The position numbers were made by a program, and so were the translations under genes. A stretch of 6,911 bases of DNA, from NCBI GenBank assembly GCA_015494845.1, contig WGAL01000036.1, positions 1 to 6,911 of the forward strand, given 5' to 3'. This document shows positions 1 to 6,668 of the stretch, in pieces; position 1 is the stretch's first letter; every line of letters begins with the position of its first letter. The notes below the pieces were generated by a model. It ran no database searches. It was not told the origin of the DNA and saw only the letters and a program-made list of their open reading frames with translations. This DNA comes from Melioribacteraceae bacterium. GTDB lineage: Bacteria; Bacteroidota; Ignavibacteria; Ignavibacteriales; Melioribacteraceae.

Positions 1-698
1 ACGCCTGAAAGCGCGTTTCCGTATTTAGCGCTGTAACCTCCGGATTCAATCGCAACTTGTTGAATTGAATTTTTACTTAACTTCGTTCCGAAGCCGCCGA
101 AAATCGGATTGGAAACTTTAACGCCGTCTATCATTAACGCAACTTCGTTACTGCGTCCGCCGCGCAAACGGATATCGTCGATACCGCGTTCGTTATAACC
201 AGCTTTTGCGTTCGGAGTATTGGTAAGCACGGCGATATTAGATTGCGTTCCCAAAATGTCTTGTAAATTTTCAACCGGCATCACTTCCAAATCCTTGGAA
301 TTGATTGTGGTGATTTTCGTTGTAGCGTCCTTTTGAATTAAAGGTTCTTCCGGCGTAACGACCACCACTTTGTTAAGCGAAACCGTTTGCTCAGGAAGCA
401 CAAAATTCACGCGCGTTGTTAAGCCAGGTTTAACCACAATATTTTTTTGGCGAACCTTTTCAAATCCGATATAAGAAGCGGTAACGGAATACACGCCAGG
501 AGAAATATTTAAAATTACGTAATGTCCGTCCATATCTGTGCTTGCACCGATTGCCTTTCCGTCAACAATAACGTTTGCCCCTGGCAAAGGATTTCCGGTT
601 TCGTCTTTTACAGTTCCGGTAATTTTGCCTGGAACTTGGGCAACAACGGTGGAAAGTAAGGTTAGATAAATTAATGAAAATAGTATTTTTTTTCTCAC
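1..698 (-). CDS. TonB-dependent outer-membrane receptor, N-terminal part (runs off left edge)
   Basis: This is the first 232 codons of a gene reading leftwards and cut by the window edge. Starting at GTG (698-696), residues 1-20 form a Sec signal peptide (MRKK, a hydrophobic stretch, then VVAQ). Residues about 24-102 form a carboxypeptidase-regulatory-like beta-sandwich (GTVKDETGNPLPGANV, then TDMDGHYVI, then SPGVYSVTASYIGF). Residues about 119-232 are a TonB plug domain, with LRGGRSNEVALMIDGV at 178-193 and an SGGYSAKYGNALSG stretch at 219-232. Such receptors import chelated metals, vitamins or oligosaccharides across the outer membrane using TonB energy. The substrate cannot be told because the beta-barrel is missing. 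The GTG start is preferred to the in-frame TTG at 710 because GAGAG lies 5 nt before it and nothing similar precedes the TTG; an in-frame stop at 719-717 excludes longer versions. It is divergent from sdhC. Confidence 0.9.
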   Translation of the reverse strand, partial: MRKKILFSLIYLTLLSTVVAQVPGKITGTVKDETGNPLPGANVIVDGKAIGASTDMDGHYVILNISPGVYSVTASYIGFEKVRQKNIVVKPGLTTRVNFVLPEQTVSLNKVVVVTPEEPLIQKDATTKITTINSKDLEVMPVENLQDILGTQSNIAVLTNTPNAKAGYNERGIDDIRLRGGRSNEVALMIDGVKVSNPIFGGFGTKLSKNSIQQVAIESGGYSAKYGNALSG

Positions 699-815
699 GG
701 CAACTCTCAAAAGATTTTATTGTCTAACCATAAAATATTATTTCAATCATAATTTAGTTAATATTTCATAAAAAAAGCAAGAAATTTTTATTTTAAATAA
801 AATCCAAAGTCTGGC

Positions 816-854
816 GCGAATCCGATTTCTACTTTCTAGAAGAATGGGATTTGC
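816..854. repeat. Imperfect hairpin (REP-like or regulatory RNA structure)
   Basis: Bases 816-830 can pair with 838-854 around a 7-nt loop (831-837). The pairs include AATCC (819-823) with GGATT (847-851) and TTCT (827-830) with AGAA (838-841), with one G-G mismatch (824/846) and a 2-nt bulge (842-843). It sits in a GC-richer island inside otherwise AT-rich DNA, which makes chance pairing of AT tracts less likely. It lies upstream of the candidate sdh promoter, so it is probably not in the sdh leader. It could be a dispersed repeat, a small RNA, or the tail of a lost gene. Confidence 0.4.
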
Positions 855-882
855 TTAGCGTCTCAGCAAAATTCAGATAAAA

Positions 883-911
883 TTGTCTTTGATTTTTTTT
901 ATTAATAAGAT
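883..911 (+). promoter_or_regulatory. Candidate sigma-70 promoter of the sdhCAB operon
   Basis: TTGTCT (883-888) and TAAGAT (906-911) are separated by exactly 17 bp and each matches the consensus in four of six positions. Transcription would begin near 918, leaving a leader of about 113 nt. An alternative -10, TATAAC (947-952, five of six matches), has only a poor -35 (TTCAAT, 924-929). The region is AT-rich, so promoter-like hexamers are expected by chance. Confidence 0.35.
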
Positions 912-1016
912 TAAGTTTATTTTTTCAATTTAAAATTTTTGATGCTTATAACACATTTCCACATATGGCTTAACACTTCAAATTTTCTTTTCAATAAACA
1001 TACTCTAACTACATTT

Positions 1017-1023
1017 AAGGAGG
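1017..1023 (+). promoter_or_regulatory. Strong Shine-Dalgarno site of sdhC
   Basis: AAGGAGG ends 7 nt before the ATG at 1031, a near-perfect match to the anti-SD of 16S rRNA at optimal spacing. It fixes the sdhC start. It also argues for a lineage that still uses SD-led initiation, unlike most Bacteroidia. Confidence 0.85.
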
Positions 1024-1030
1024 ATTTTTA

Positions 1031-1693
1031 ATGGGCTGGTTATCGAGAAGTCTCAGCACTTCAATCGGAAAAAAGGTAGTTATGGCCGTAACCGGCTTGT
1101 TGCTCGTCTTGTTTCTGTTTGTCCACTTGGCTGGCAACTACACTATCTGGGGCGGCGAAAGCACTTTTACCGCCTATGTTCACGGATTGGAATCATTCGG
1201 GTGGTTTACTCACGTGCTCGAAATCTTACTCGCTTTGCTTTTCCTTGTTCATATTTATTACGGTCTTAAACTCGCTGTTGAAAACAGCGAAAAGAGACCG
1301 GAACAATACAAGGTTTACAAATCGAACGAGTTAATAGATTTCAGCGCGCGTTACACTTGGCAAACCGGCGTTTTGATTCTATTATTTCTTGTAATTCACT
1401 TGGCGACGTTTTGGTACGAATACAAATTCGGGCCGCAAGGAAGGGAACTTTACGACATCGTTGTAACTTGGTTCCAAAATCCGTTGTATTCGTTGTTCTA
1501 CATTTTGTTAATGATTACGCTCGGAATCCACATTCATCACGGATTTCAAAGCGCATTTCAAACACTTGGTTGGACACATCCGAAATACACGCCTTGGGTT
1601 AAGAAAACCGGAACGGCGTTAGCTTGGATTTTCGGTTTGGGATTTTCGTTAATCCCGATATACTTTTATTTTACTTCTATGGGAGGTAACTAA
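1031..1693 (+). CDS. sdhC: Succinate dehydrogenase/fumarate reductase cytochrome b558 subunit
   Basis: This 220-residue protein is the single membrane anchor that carries haem b and passes electrons between the iron-sulfur subunit and the membrane quinone. Five hydrophobic helices are visible at about residues 14-36, 59-82, 108-129, 153-178 and 193-215, as in the Bacillus SdhC / Wolinella FrdC family. Histidines H32, H74, H123 and H167 fall one in each of the first four helices, matching the axial ligands of a two-haem anchor; H169 and H170 next to H167 leave the last assignment uncertain. The start is fixed by AAGGAGG 7 nt upstream. The gene ends in TAATG, sharing one base with sdhA, and its last codons contain the GGGAGG ribosome site of sdhA, so the two are translationally coupled. 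Sequence alone does not decide between dehydrogenase and fumarate reductase direction. Confidence 0.93.
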   Translation: MGWLSRSLSTSIGKKVVMAVTGLLLVLFLFVHLAGNYTIWGGESTFTAYVHGLESFGWFTHVLEILLALLFLVHIYYGLKLAVENSEKRPEQYKVYKSNELIDFSARYTWQTGVLILLFLVIHLATFWYEYKFGPQGRELYDIVVTWFQNPLYSLFYILLMITLGIHIHHGFQSAFQTLGWTHPKYTPWVKKTGTALAWIFGLGFSLIPIYFYFTSMGGN

Positions 1694-3606
1694 TGGTTAA
1701 GTTAGATTCAAAAGTTCCGGCAGGACACATCTCTGAGAAGTGGGAAAAACACAAATTCGAAATGAAATTGGTAAATCCTGCCAATAAAAGAAAATATGAT
1801 ATTATCGTTGTTGGAACCGGCTTGGCCGGCGCTTCGGCGGCGGCGACGCTTGCCGAGTTAGGATATAAAGTTAAAGCGTTTTCATTTCACGATACGCCGC
1901 GCAGAGCCCACTCAATCGCCGCGCAAGGCGGAATTAACGCGGCTAAAAATTATCAAAACGACGGCGACTCGGTTTACAGATTGTTTTACGATACGGTAAA
2001 AGGCGGCGACTTCCGTTCGCGCGAAGCAAACGTTTACCGCTTGGCGGAAGTTAGCAACAACATTATAGACCAAGCCGTGGCGCAAGGCGTTCCTTTTGCT
2101 CGCGAATACGGCGGTTATTTAACAAACCGTTCTTTCGGCGGCGCGCAAGTTTCGCGTACATTTTACGCTCGCGGCGAAACAGGACAACAACTCCTACTCG
2201 GCGCATACAGCGCGTTGAGCCGTCAAATCGGCGCAGGCAACGTGCAAATGTACACGCGCCGCGAAATGCTCGATTTAGTCGTCGTTGACGGACATGCGCG
2301 CGGAATTATCGTAAGAAATTTACTTACCGGCGAAATTGAAAGATACGCCGGACAAGCGGTTATTCTTGCAACCGGCGGTTATTCTAACGTTTATTTCTTA
2401 TCAACGAACGCAATGAACAGCAACGTTACCGCCGCTTGGAGAGCCCACAAACGCGGCGCTTTATTTGCTAATCCCGCGTTTACGCAAATTCACCCGACGG
2501 CAATTCCTGCGCACGGCGGCGCGCAATCCAAACTCGTTTTGATGAGCGAAAGTTTGCGTAACGACGGGAGAATTTGGGTCCCGAAAAAACCCGGCGATAC
2601 GCGGAAGCCGAATGAAATTCCCGAAGAAGAACGCGATTACTATCTCGAAGTTAAATATCCGGCATTCGGCAACTTGGTTCCGCGCGACGTCGCTTCGCGT
2701 AACGCAAAATACGTTTGCGACGAAGGAAGAGGCGTTGGGCCAACCGGACGCGCGGTTTATCTCGATTTTGCCGATGCAATCAAACGAATGGGAAGAAAAG
2801 CCGTTGAAGAAAAATACGGCAACCTTTTCGAAATGTATGAAAACATCACCGGCGATAATCCTTACGAAGTTCCGATGATGATTTATCCCGCTCCTCACTA
2901 CACGATGGGCGGTCTTTGGGTCGATTATCATTTGATGAGCACAATCCCCGGATTATTCGTACTCGGCGAAGCGAACTTCTCCGACCACGGCGCAAACCGT
3001 CTCGGAGCGAGCGCGCTTATGCAAGGTCTTGCCGACGGATATTTCGTTATTCCTTACACCCTCGGAAATTATCTCGGTACGGAAAGACCGCAAAAAGTCA
3101 GTACGGACAGACCCGAATTTGCGGAAGCCGAAGAAAACGTTAAAAACACAATCAAAAAACTTCTTTCGATTAAAGGCAAAAAAACGGTTGACGCAATTCA
3201 CAAAGAACTCGGTCACGTAATGATTGACAAAGTCGGCATATCAAGAACGAAAGAAGGTCTTGAAGAAGCGATAAAGAAAATCCGCGAATTGCGCGAAGAG
3301 TTCTGGAACAATATAAATATTCCCGAAGACGATAAAACTCTCAACCAAACTCTCGAAAGAGCCGGACGAATTGCCGATTTCCTCGAACTCGGCGAATTAA
3401 TGGCTCGCGACGCATTAAACCGCAACGAATCTTGCGGCGGACATTTCCGCGAAGAATATCAAACCGAAGAAGGCGAAGCGTTGCGTAATGACGAAGAATA
3501 TTCCTACGTTGCGGCTTGGGAGTTTAAGAAAGTCGGCGAATGGGAACTCAACAAAGAACCGCTCACATTCGAATATGTCAAACCATCGATGAGGAGTTAT
3601 AAGTAA
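1693..3606 (+). CDS. sdhA: Succinate dehydrogenase/fumarate reductase flavoprotein subunit
   Basis: This is the 637-residue catalytic subunit that interconverts succinate and fumarate using covalently bound FAD. The Rossmann motif VVGTGLAGA lies at residues 39-47. H73 in [11 protein letters not shown] is the expected flavin-linked histidine. Active-site residues are all present: H267 (HPTA), E286 (LMSESLR), R331 (VPRDVASR, the proton-shuttle arginine), H402 (HYTMGG) and R436 (HGANRLG). FAD-binding [15 protein letters not shown] is at 424-438. The C-terminal helical domain from about residue 460 is rich in Lys and Glu and ends without truncation; the length suits the Bacteroidota/epsilon-type branch, including the N-terminal extension before the FAD motif. 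Translation starts at an ATG overlapping the sdhC stop, with GGGAGG (1681-1686) 6 nt upstream, and ends in TAATG overlapping sdhB. It acts on the cytoplasmic face of the inner membrane as part of complex II. Confidence 0.96.
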   Translation: MVKLDSKVPAGHISEKWEKHKFEMKLVNPANKRKYDIIVVGTGLAGASAAATLAELGYKVKAFSFHDTPRRAHSIAAQGGINAAKNYQNDGDSVYRLFYDTVKGGDFRSREANVYRLAEVSNNIIDQAVAQGVPFAREYGGYLTNRSFGGAQVSRTFYARGETGQQLLLGAYSALSRQIGAGNVQMYTRREMLDLVVVDGHARGIIVRNLLTGEIERYAGQAVILATGGYSNVYFLSTNAMNSNVTAAWRAHKRGALFANPAFTQIHPTAIPAHGGAQSKLVLMSESLRNDGRIWVPKKPGDTRKPNEIPEEERDYYLEVKYPAFGNLVPRDVASRNAKYVCDEGRGVGPTGRAVYLDFADAIKRMGRKAVEEKYGNLFEMYENITGDNPYEVPMMIYPAPHYTMGGLWVDYHLMSTIPGLFVLGEANFSDHGANRLGASALMQGLADGYFVIPYTLGNYLGTERPQKVSTDRPEFAEAEENVKNTIKKLLSIKGKKTVDAIHKELGHVMIDKVGISRTKEGLEEAIKKIRELREEFWNNINIPEDDKTLNQTLERAGRIADFLELGELMARDALNRNESCGGHFREEYQTEEGEALRNDEEYSYVAAWEFKKVGEWELNKEPLTFEYVKPSMRSYK

Positions 3607-4373
3607 TGGCTGAGAAAATAAATTTAACTTTGAATATTTGGCGGAAAGAATCTCCTGAAGCGGAAGGTTATTTTGAAGAATTTAAAATTTCCGTTACTCC
3701 AGACGCCTCGATATTGGAGATGCTTGACGAATTAAACAACGACCTCGAAGCGCAAAACAAACGTCCTATTGCTTTCGAGAGCGATTGCCGCGAAGGAATT
3801 TGCGGCACTTGCGGCATTGTGGTTAACGGACACCCGCACGGGCCAATTCCGAAAACCGCAACTTGCCAATTGCATATGAGAAATTTCAAAGACGGCGAAA
3901 CGCTTTACCTTGAACCGTTCAGAGCAAAAGCGTACAAAAACATTAAAGACCTTGTCGTTGACCGTTCCCCGCTCGATAAAATTATTCAAGCGGGCGGATT
4001 TATTTCCGTAAATACCGGAAATCCTCCGGACGCGAACTCAATTCCGATACCGAAAGAAACGGCTCTGCAAGCGCTTGACGCCGCGGAATGTATCGGATGC
4101 GGAGCTTGCGTTGCGGCTTGTAAAAATGCGTCCGCAATGCTTTTTGTCGGAGCTAAGGTTTCGCAATTTGCTTTGCTGCCGCAAGGACAACCGGAGCGTT
4201 ACGAAAGAGTTCAAGCAATGGTTAATACAATGGACGAAATGGGATTCGGAAGTTGTACGAACACATACGCTTGCGAAGCAGAATGTCCGAAAGGTATTTC
4301 AATTACAAACATTGCAAGAATGAACCGCGATTACTTAAAAGCAAAAATCTCGTCTCATTCGATGCAATATTAA
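3606..4373 (+). CDS. sdhB: Succinate dehydrogenase/fumarate reductase iron-sulfur subunit
   Basis: This 255-residue subunit carries electrons from FAD to the haem/quinone anchor through three clusters. The N-terminal ferredoxin domain holds the [2Fe-2S] ligands C61, C66 and C69 (CREGICGTCG) and C87, the last lying after a lengthened loop (NGHPHGPIPKTATC) typical of Bacteroidota-type enzymes. The C-terminal domain has CIGCGACVAAC at 162-172 and C217, C223 and C227. By family convention C162, C165, C168 and C227 bind [4Fe-4S], and C172, C217 and C223 bind [3Fe-4S]. All ligands are intact. The ATG shares a base with the sdhA stop, and GAGGAG (3591-3596) lies 9 nt before it. It is the last gene of the operon; an intrinsic terminator begins 25 bp after the stop. 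No fourth gene (sdhD) exists, as expected for this single-anchor type. Confidence 0.95.
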   Translation: MAEKINLTLNIWRKESPEAEGYFEEFKISVTPDASILEMLDELNNDLEAQNKRPIAFESDCREGICGTCGIVVNGHPHGPIPKTATCQLHMRNFKDGETLYLEPFRAKAYKNIKDLVVDRSPLDKIIQAGGFISVNTGNPPDANSIPIPKETALQALDAAECIGCGACVAACKNASAMLFVGAKVSQFALLPQGQPERYERVQAMVNTMDEMGFGSCTNTYACEAECPKGISITNIARMNRDYLKAKISSHSMQY

Positions 4374-4398
4374 TATAGGAAGTAATTTAGTGCGTTCT

Positions 4399-4425
4399 AA
4401 AGCCCCGAATTTTCGGGGCTTTTTT
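4399..4425 (+). terminator. Intrinsic terminator of the sdhCAB operon
   Basis: AAAGCCCCGAA (4399-4409) is the exact inverse of TTCGGGGCTTT (4412-4422) across a very short loop, and the right arm runs into six T residues (4420-4425). This is a textbook rho-independent terminator placed directly after sdhB. The A-run before the left arm is too short to suggest strong activity in the opposite direction. Confidence 0.9.
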
Positions 4426-4449
4426 ACAAAGAGACTGTTTTAATTTTAT

Positions 4450-4455
4450 TATAAT
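4450..4455 (+). promoter_or_regulatory. Candidate -10 element of the phosphodiesterase gene
   Basis: A perfect TATAAT lies 29 bp before the ATG at 4485, directly after the sdh terminator, where a new promoter is needed. No good -35 exists at 16-18 bp; TTTACA (4423-4428) is 21 bp away, which is too long. The leader would be about 23 nt, with GAAAGAG (4473-4479) as a weak ribosome site 5 nt before the start. Confidence 0.35.
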
Positions 4456-4484
4456 TACTTTTTAAAAATTTTGAAAGAGCAAAA

Positions 4485-5702
4485 ATGAAAAAATTCAAAT
4501 TATTTTTATTATTCCTTTTAGTTTTAACTTCAATAAACATTGCGCAAAAACCTTACGTTTTACTTGTTTCTTTCGACGGATTCCGTTGGGATTATTTGAA
4601 TAGAAACATAACTCCAAATCTTGAAAAAATATATTCCGAAGGCGTTCGCGCTATTTCTTTACAACCGGTTTTTCCTTCCAAAACGTTTCCGAACCATATT
4701 TCAATCATTACCGGAATGTATCCGGCAAATCACGGAATAATCACAAATATTTTTGAAAATCCCACAACAAATGAATGGTACAAATTAAGCGACCGAAATT
4801 CGGTTCGAAACTCAAAATGGTATTTGGGAGAACCTTTTTGGGAAACGGCAAAACGAAATGGAATTAAAACGGCTTGCTTCTTTTGGCCTTCTTCGTCGGT
4901 TAATGACAAAAATTACAAGTGCGACCATTACAAATTATACGACGGCAAAATTCCAAACAAAGTTCGCGTCGATTCCGTAATTGCTTGGTTAAGCAAACCT
5001 TACTCGCAAAGGGCTCATTTTATTACGCTTTATTTTTCCGATACCGACGATTACGGTCACCGGTACGGGCCAAACTCAAAAGAAATTAACGTTGCAATTT
5101 CCCGATTGGACAGCGTCGCCGGTTATATTGTGAGTTCCTTAGAGAAAATTGGAATGAAAGACAGCGTAAACGTAATTTTTGTATCCGACCACGGAATGAC
5201 GGAAATTAGCAAAGATAAATTAATCAACATTGAAAAATTACTGAGCGGCTTTGACGTTAAACTTTCTAACGTCGGACCATTGATGATGGTTGAACCGAAG
5301 AAAAATCGAATTGACGAAGTTTATAATTATTTAAAATCGCACGCTAAACATTTTAAGGTTTATAAACGCGACGAAGTGCCGGAATATTTTCATTTCTCAA
5401 AAAATCCGTTCATTTATTCCATTGTTTTAATTGCAGATTTACATTGGTCGTTGGTAGATAACGAACACGTTGCGATGTTTACTGGCAAAAATGAAGACAA
5501 TGCCGGAAATCACGGTTACGACAATCACATAATGGATATGCACGGCTATTTTGTAGCGGAAGGACCGGCGTTCAAAAGAGGTTATCAATGCGGAACGCTG
5601 TTAAATATTGACATTTATCCTTTGCTGTGCAAAATCTTTAATATTTATCCGCGCTCAAATATTGACGGGAAGTTGGAAAGAATCGGATTTATTTTGAGGT
5701 AA
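4485..5702 (+). CDS. Exported nucleotide pyrophosphatase/phosphodiesterase (NPP) family protein
   Basis: This 405-residue protein belongs to the type I phosphodiesterase/nucleotide pyrophosphatase branch of the alkaline phosphatase superfamily, which hydrolyses phosphodiester or pyrophosphate bonds of nucleotides or lipid headgroups with two zinc ions. Residues 1-20 are a Sec signal peptide (MKKFK, a Leu-rich core, then NIAQ) with no lipobox cysteine, so it is probably periplasmic or secreted. The catalytic set is complete: D31 (SFDGFRWDY), nucleophile T67 (FPSKTFPNH), N88, D188 and H192 (DDYGH), D235 and H236 (SDHGM), and H343 (GNHGYDN). The length of about 400 matches compact bacterial NPPs that lack the C-terminal nuclease-like domain of animal ENPPs. 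It appears more AT-rich than the sdh genes. It follows the sdh terminator and is convergent with lptB, so it is probably transcribed alone. The substrate is not evident. Confidence 0.88.
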   Translation: MKKFKLFLLFLLVLTSINIAQKPYVLLVSFDGFRWDYLNRNITPNLEKIYSEGVRAISLQPVFPSKTFPNHISIITGMYPANHGIITNIFENPTTNEWYKLSDRNSVRNSKWYLGEPFWETAKRNGIKTACFFWPSSSVNDKNYKCDHYKLYDGKIPNKVRVDSVIAWLSKPYSQRAHFITLYFSDTDDYGHRYGPNSKEINVAISRLDSVAGYIVSSLEKIGMKDSVNVIFVSDHGMTEISKDKLINIEKLLSGFDVKLSNVGPLMMVEPKKNRIDEVYNYLKSHAKHFKVYKRDEVPEYFHFSKNPFIYSIVLIADLHWSLVDNEHVAMFTGKNEDNAGNHGYDNHIMDMHGYFVAEGPAFKRGYQCGTLLNIDIYPLLCKIFNIYPRSNIDGKLERIGFILR

Positions 5703-5727
5703 TTTTCGCCGAGCTTTTTTAAGCAAA

Positions 5728-6456
5728 TCAGTAGCGCTCCAATTTGAATTTTTCGCCAAGATAAAGTTTTCGAACGTCTTTATCTTCCGCAAGAGCAACT
5801 GCTGAACCTTCCTTGAAAATTTCACCTTCAATCAAAATGTACGCTCTGTCCACAATGCTTAAAGTTTCGTGAACATTGTGGTCTGTTATTAAAATTCCGA
5901 TTCCGCGGCTTTTCAGATTTGCGACAATGTTCATAATATCTTCAACGGCTATTGGGTCAACGCCGGCAAATGGTTCATCCAATAAAATGAAATTCGGGTT
6001 TGTTGCAAGAGCGCGGGCGATTTCGGTTCGTCTTCTTTCGCCGCCGCTTAATTGAATCCCCAAATTTTTTCTGATGTGAGTAATGTTTAATTCTTCCAAA
6101 AGCCGTTCGGTTTTTTCTTTTTGTTCGGCGTCGCTTAATTTCATCATTTGCAGAACCGAAAGAATATTTTCCTCGACGGTTAATCGTCGAAAAACGGACG
6201 CTTCTTGCGGAAGATAACCTACGCCGAGCCGCGCGCGTTTGTACATCGGGAATTTGGTAATTTCGGTTTCATCGATAAAAACTTGTCCGCCATCGGCTTT
6301 TATCATTCCTACAATCATATAAAACGTCGTTGTTTTGCCTGCACCGTTCGGCCCAAGCAATCCGACAATTTCGCCGCGCTCAACGGCAACCGAAACGCCT
6401 TTGACAACGGTTCTCTTTTTATAAATTTTTACAAGATTTTCGCCGCGTAATTTCAT
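5728..6456 (-). CDS. lptB: LPS export ABC transporter ATP-binding protein LptB
   Basis: This 242-residue ATPase powers extraction of lipopolysaccharide from the inner membrane by LptB2FG and its transfer along the Lpt bridge. Motifs appear in order: Walker [10 protein letters not shown] (35-43), Q-loop YLPQE (81-85), signature LSGGERRR (136-143), Walker B ILLDEP (157-162) with FAGVDP as D-loop (163-168), and switch histidine H193 (TDHN). The F89-R90-R91-L92 stretch just after the Q-loop (ASVFRRL) is characteristic of LptB, where these residues contact the coupling helices of LptF/LptG, and separates it from the related LivG/LivF ATPases. The length is typical for LptB. No good ribosome site precedes the ATG. 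The usual partners lptA and lptC are not adjacent on its 5' side here: that side carries only repeats and a divergent transposase gene. It faces the phosphodiesterase gene with a 25-bp gap. Confidence 0.93.
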   Translation of the reverse strand: MKLRGENLVKIYKKRTVVKGVSVAVERGEIVGLLGPNGAGKTTTFYMIVGMIKADGGQVFIDETEITKFPMYKRARLGVGYLPQEASVFRRLTVEENILSVLQMMKLSDAEQKEKTERLLEELNITHIRKNLGIQLSGGERRRTEIARALATNPNFILLDEPFAGVDPIAVEDIMNIVANLKSRGIGILITDHNVHETLSIVDRAYILIEGEIFKEGSAVALAEDKDVRKLYLGEKFKLERY

Positions 6457-6489
6457 TTGCTAAAATTTTTTATTGAGATATAAATGCCA

Positions 6490-6519
6490 AACCTTGAAGG
6501 TACTTGTTCCTTCAAGGTT
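6490..6519. repeat. Perfect 11-bp inverted repeat with 8-nt loop
   Basis: AACCTTGAAGG (6490-6500) and CCTTCAAGGTT (6509-6519) are exact inverse copies around an 8-nt loop (6501-6508). No T-run follows on either strand, so it is not a standard terminator. It lies 33 bp before the lptB start and might be within its leader. Palindromes of the AACCTTGAAGG kind are, to my recollection, common as dispersed intergenic repeats in Bacteroidota-group genomes, so I call it a REP-type repeat. Confidence 0.65.
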
Positions 6520-6551
6520 GAAAATGACATAAGTAAAATTAACTTGCTGTT

Positions 6552-6596
6552 TTTTACCTACAAGGAGCAATCCGCCGCGGCGGATTGAAGGTAAAA
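6552..6596. repeat. REP-like element: 20-bp perfect palindrome with GGAG foot inside an outer stem
   Basis: CAATCCGCCG (6568-6577) and CGGCGGATTG (6578-6587) make a perfect 20-bp palindrome, foldable as an 8-bp stem with a CGCG loop. Directly 5' is GGAG (6564-6567), the tetranucleotide (GTAG or GGAG) known at the foot of REP hairpins recognised by RAYT transposases. An outer pair, TTTTACCT (6552-6559) and AGGTAAAA (6589-6596), encloses it with an asymmetric 8-nt/1-nt internal bulge. The element is much more GC-rich than its surroundings and stands upstream of a RAYT gene. A terminator role is unlikely because the A/T tracts are short. Confidence 0.7.
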
Positions 6597-6608
6597 TTAA
6601 ACATAAAG

Positions 6609-6637
6609 TTGAAATGTAGTTAAATTTAATTTATTTT
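6609..6637 (+). promoter_or_regulatory. Weak candidate promoter of the RAYT gene
   Basis: TTGAAA (6609-6614) and TATTTT (6632-6637) are spaced by 17 bp and would start transcription near 6644, about 25 nt before the RAYT ATG. Each hexamer matches the consensus in only four positions, and the tract is AT-rich, so this may be chance. Confidence 0.2.
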
Positions 6638-6668
6638 TCTTGCAATTTTATTAAAAAAATGAGCGGGA

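Larger units (their letters stand above)
699..1030. other. Divergent intergenic region between the TonB receptor and sdhC
   Basis: This 332-bp gap contains no convincing gene. It is strongly AT-rich except for an island at about 808-870, which carries the imperfect hairpin listed separately. It must hold the promoters for both flanking genes. On the minus strand a TATGAT hexamer (751-746) lies about 48 bp before the GTG start and could be the -10 of the receptor gene, but no good -35 accompanies it. On the plus strand the best promoter candidate is at 883-911. A T8 run at 893-900 is not preceded by a GC-rich stem, so I do not call a terminator. Confidence 0.6.

Noticed and set aside
708..710. 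TTG as the start codon of the TonB receptor
   Set aside because: It is in frame four codons earlier, but it lacks an upstream ribosome site. The GTG at 698 has GAGAG at suitable spacing and gives a more typical signal peptide beginning MRKK.
877..900. AGATAA/TTGTCT dyad followed by T8 as a terminator upstream of sdhC
   Set aside because: The stem is about six AT-rich pairs with a 2-nt loop, no gene ends just before it, and its right arm is better read as the -35 of the sdh promoter.
2461..2931. 156-codon open frame on the minus strand inside sdhA
   Set aside because: It lies wholly within a highly conserved coding region, its translation resembles no domain I know, and it has no ribosome site. 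It is a by-product of sdhA codon usage, as are the other open frames overlapping sdhC, sdhA, sdhB and lptB.
5713..5724. GCTT-TTTT-AAGC dyad between the phosphodiesterase gene and lptB as a bidirectional terminator
   Set aside because: The stem is only four base pairs and AT-rich; too weak to call, although a terminator is expected between these convergent genes.
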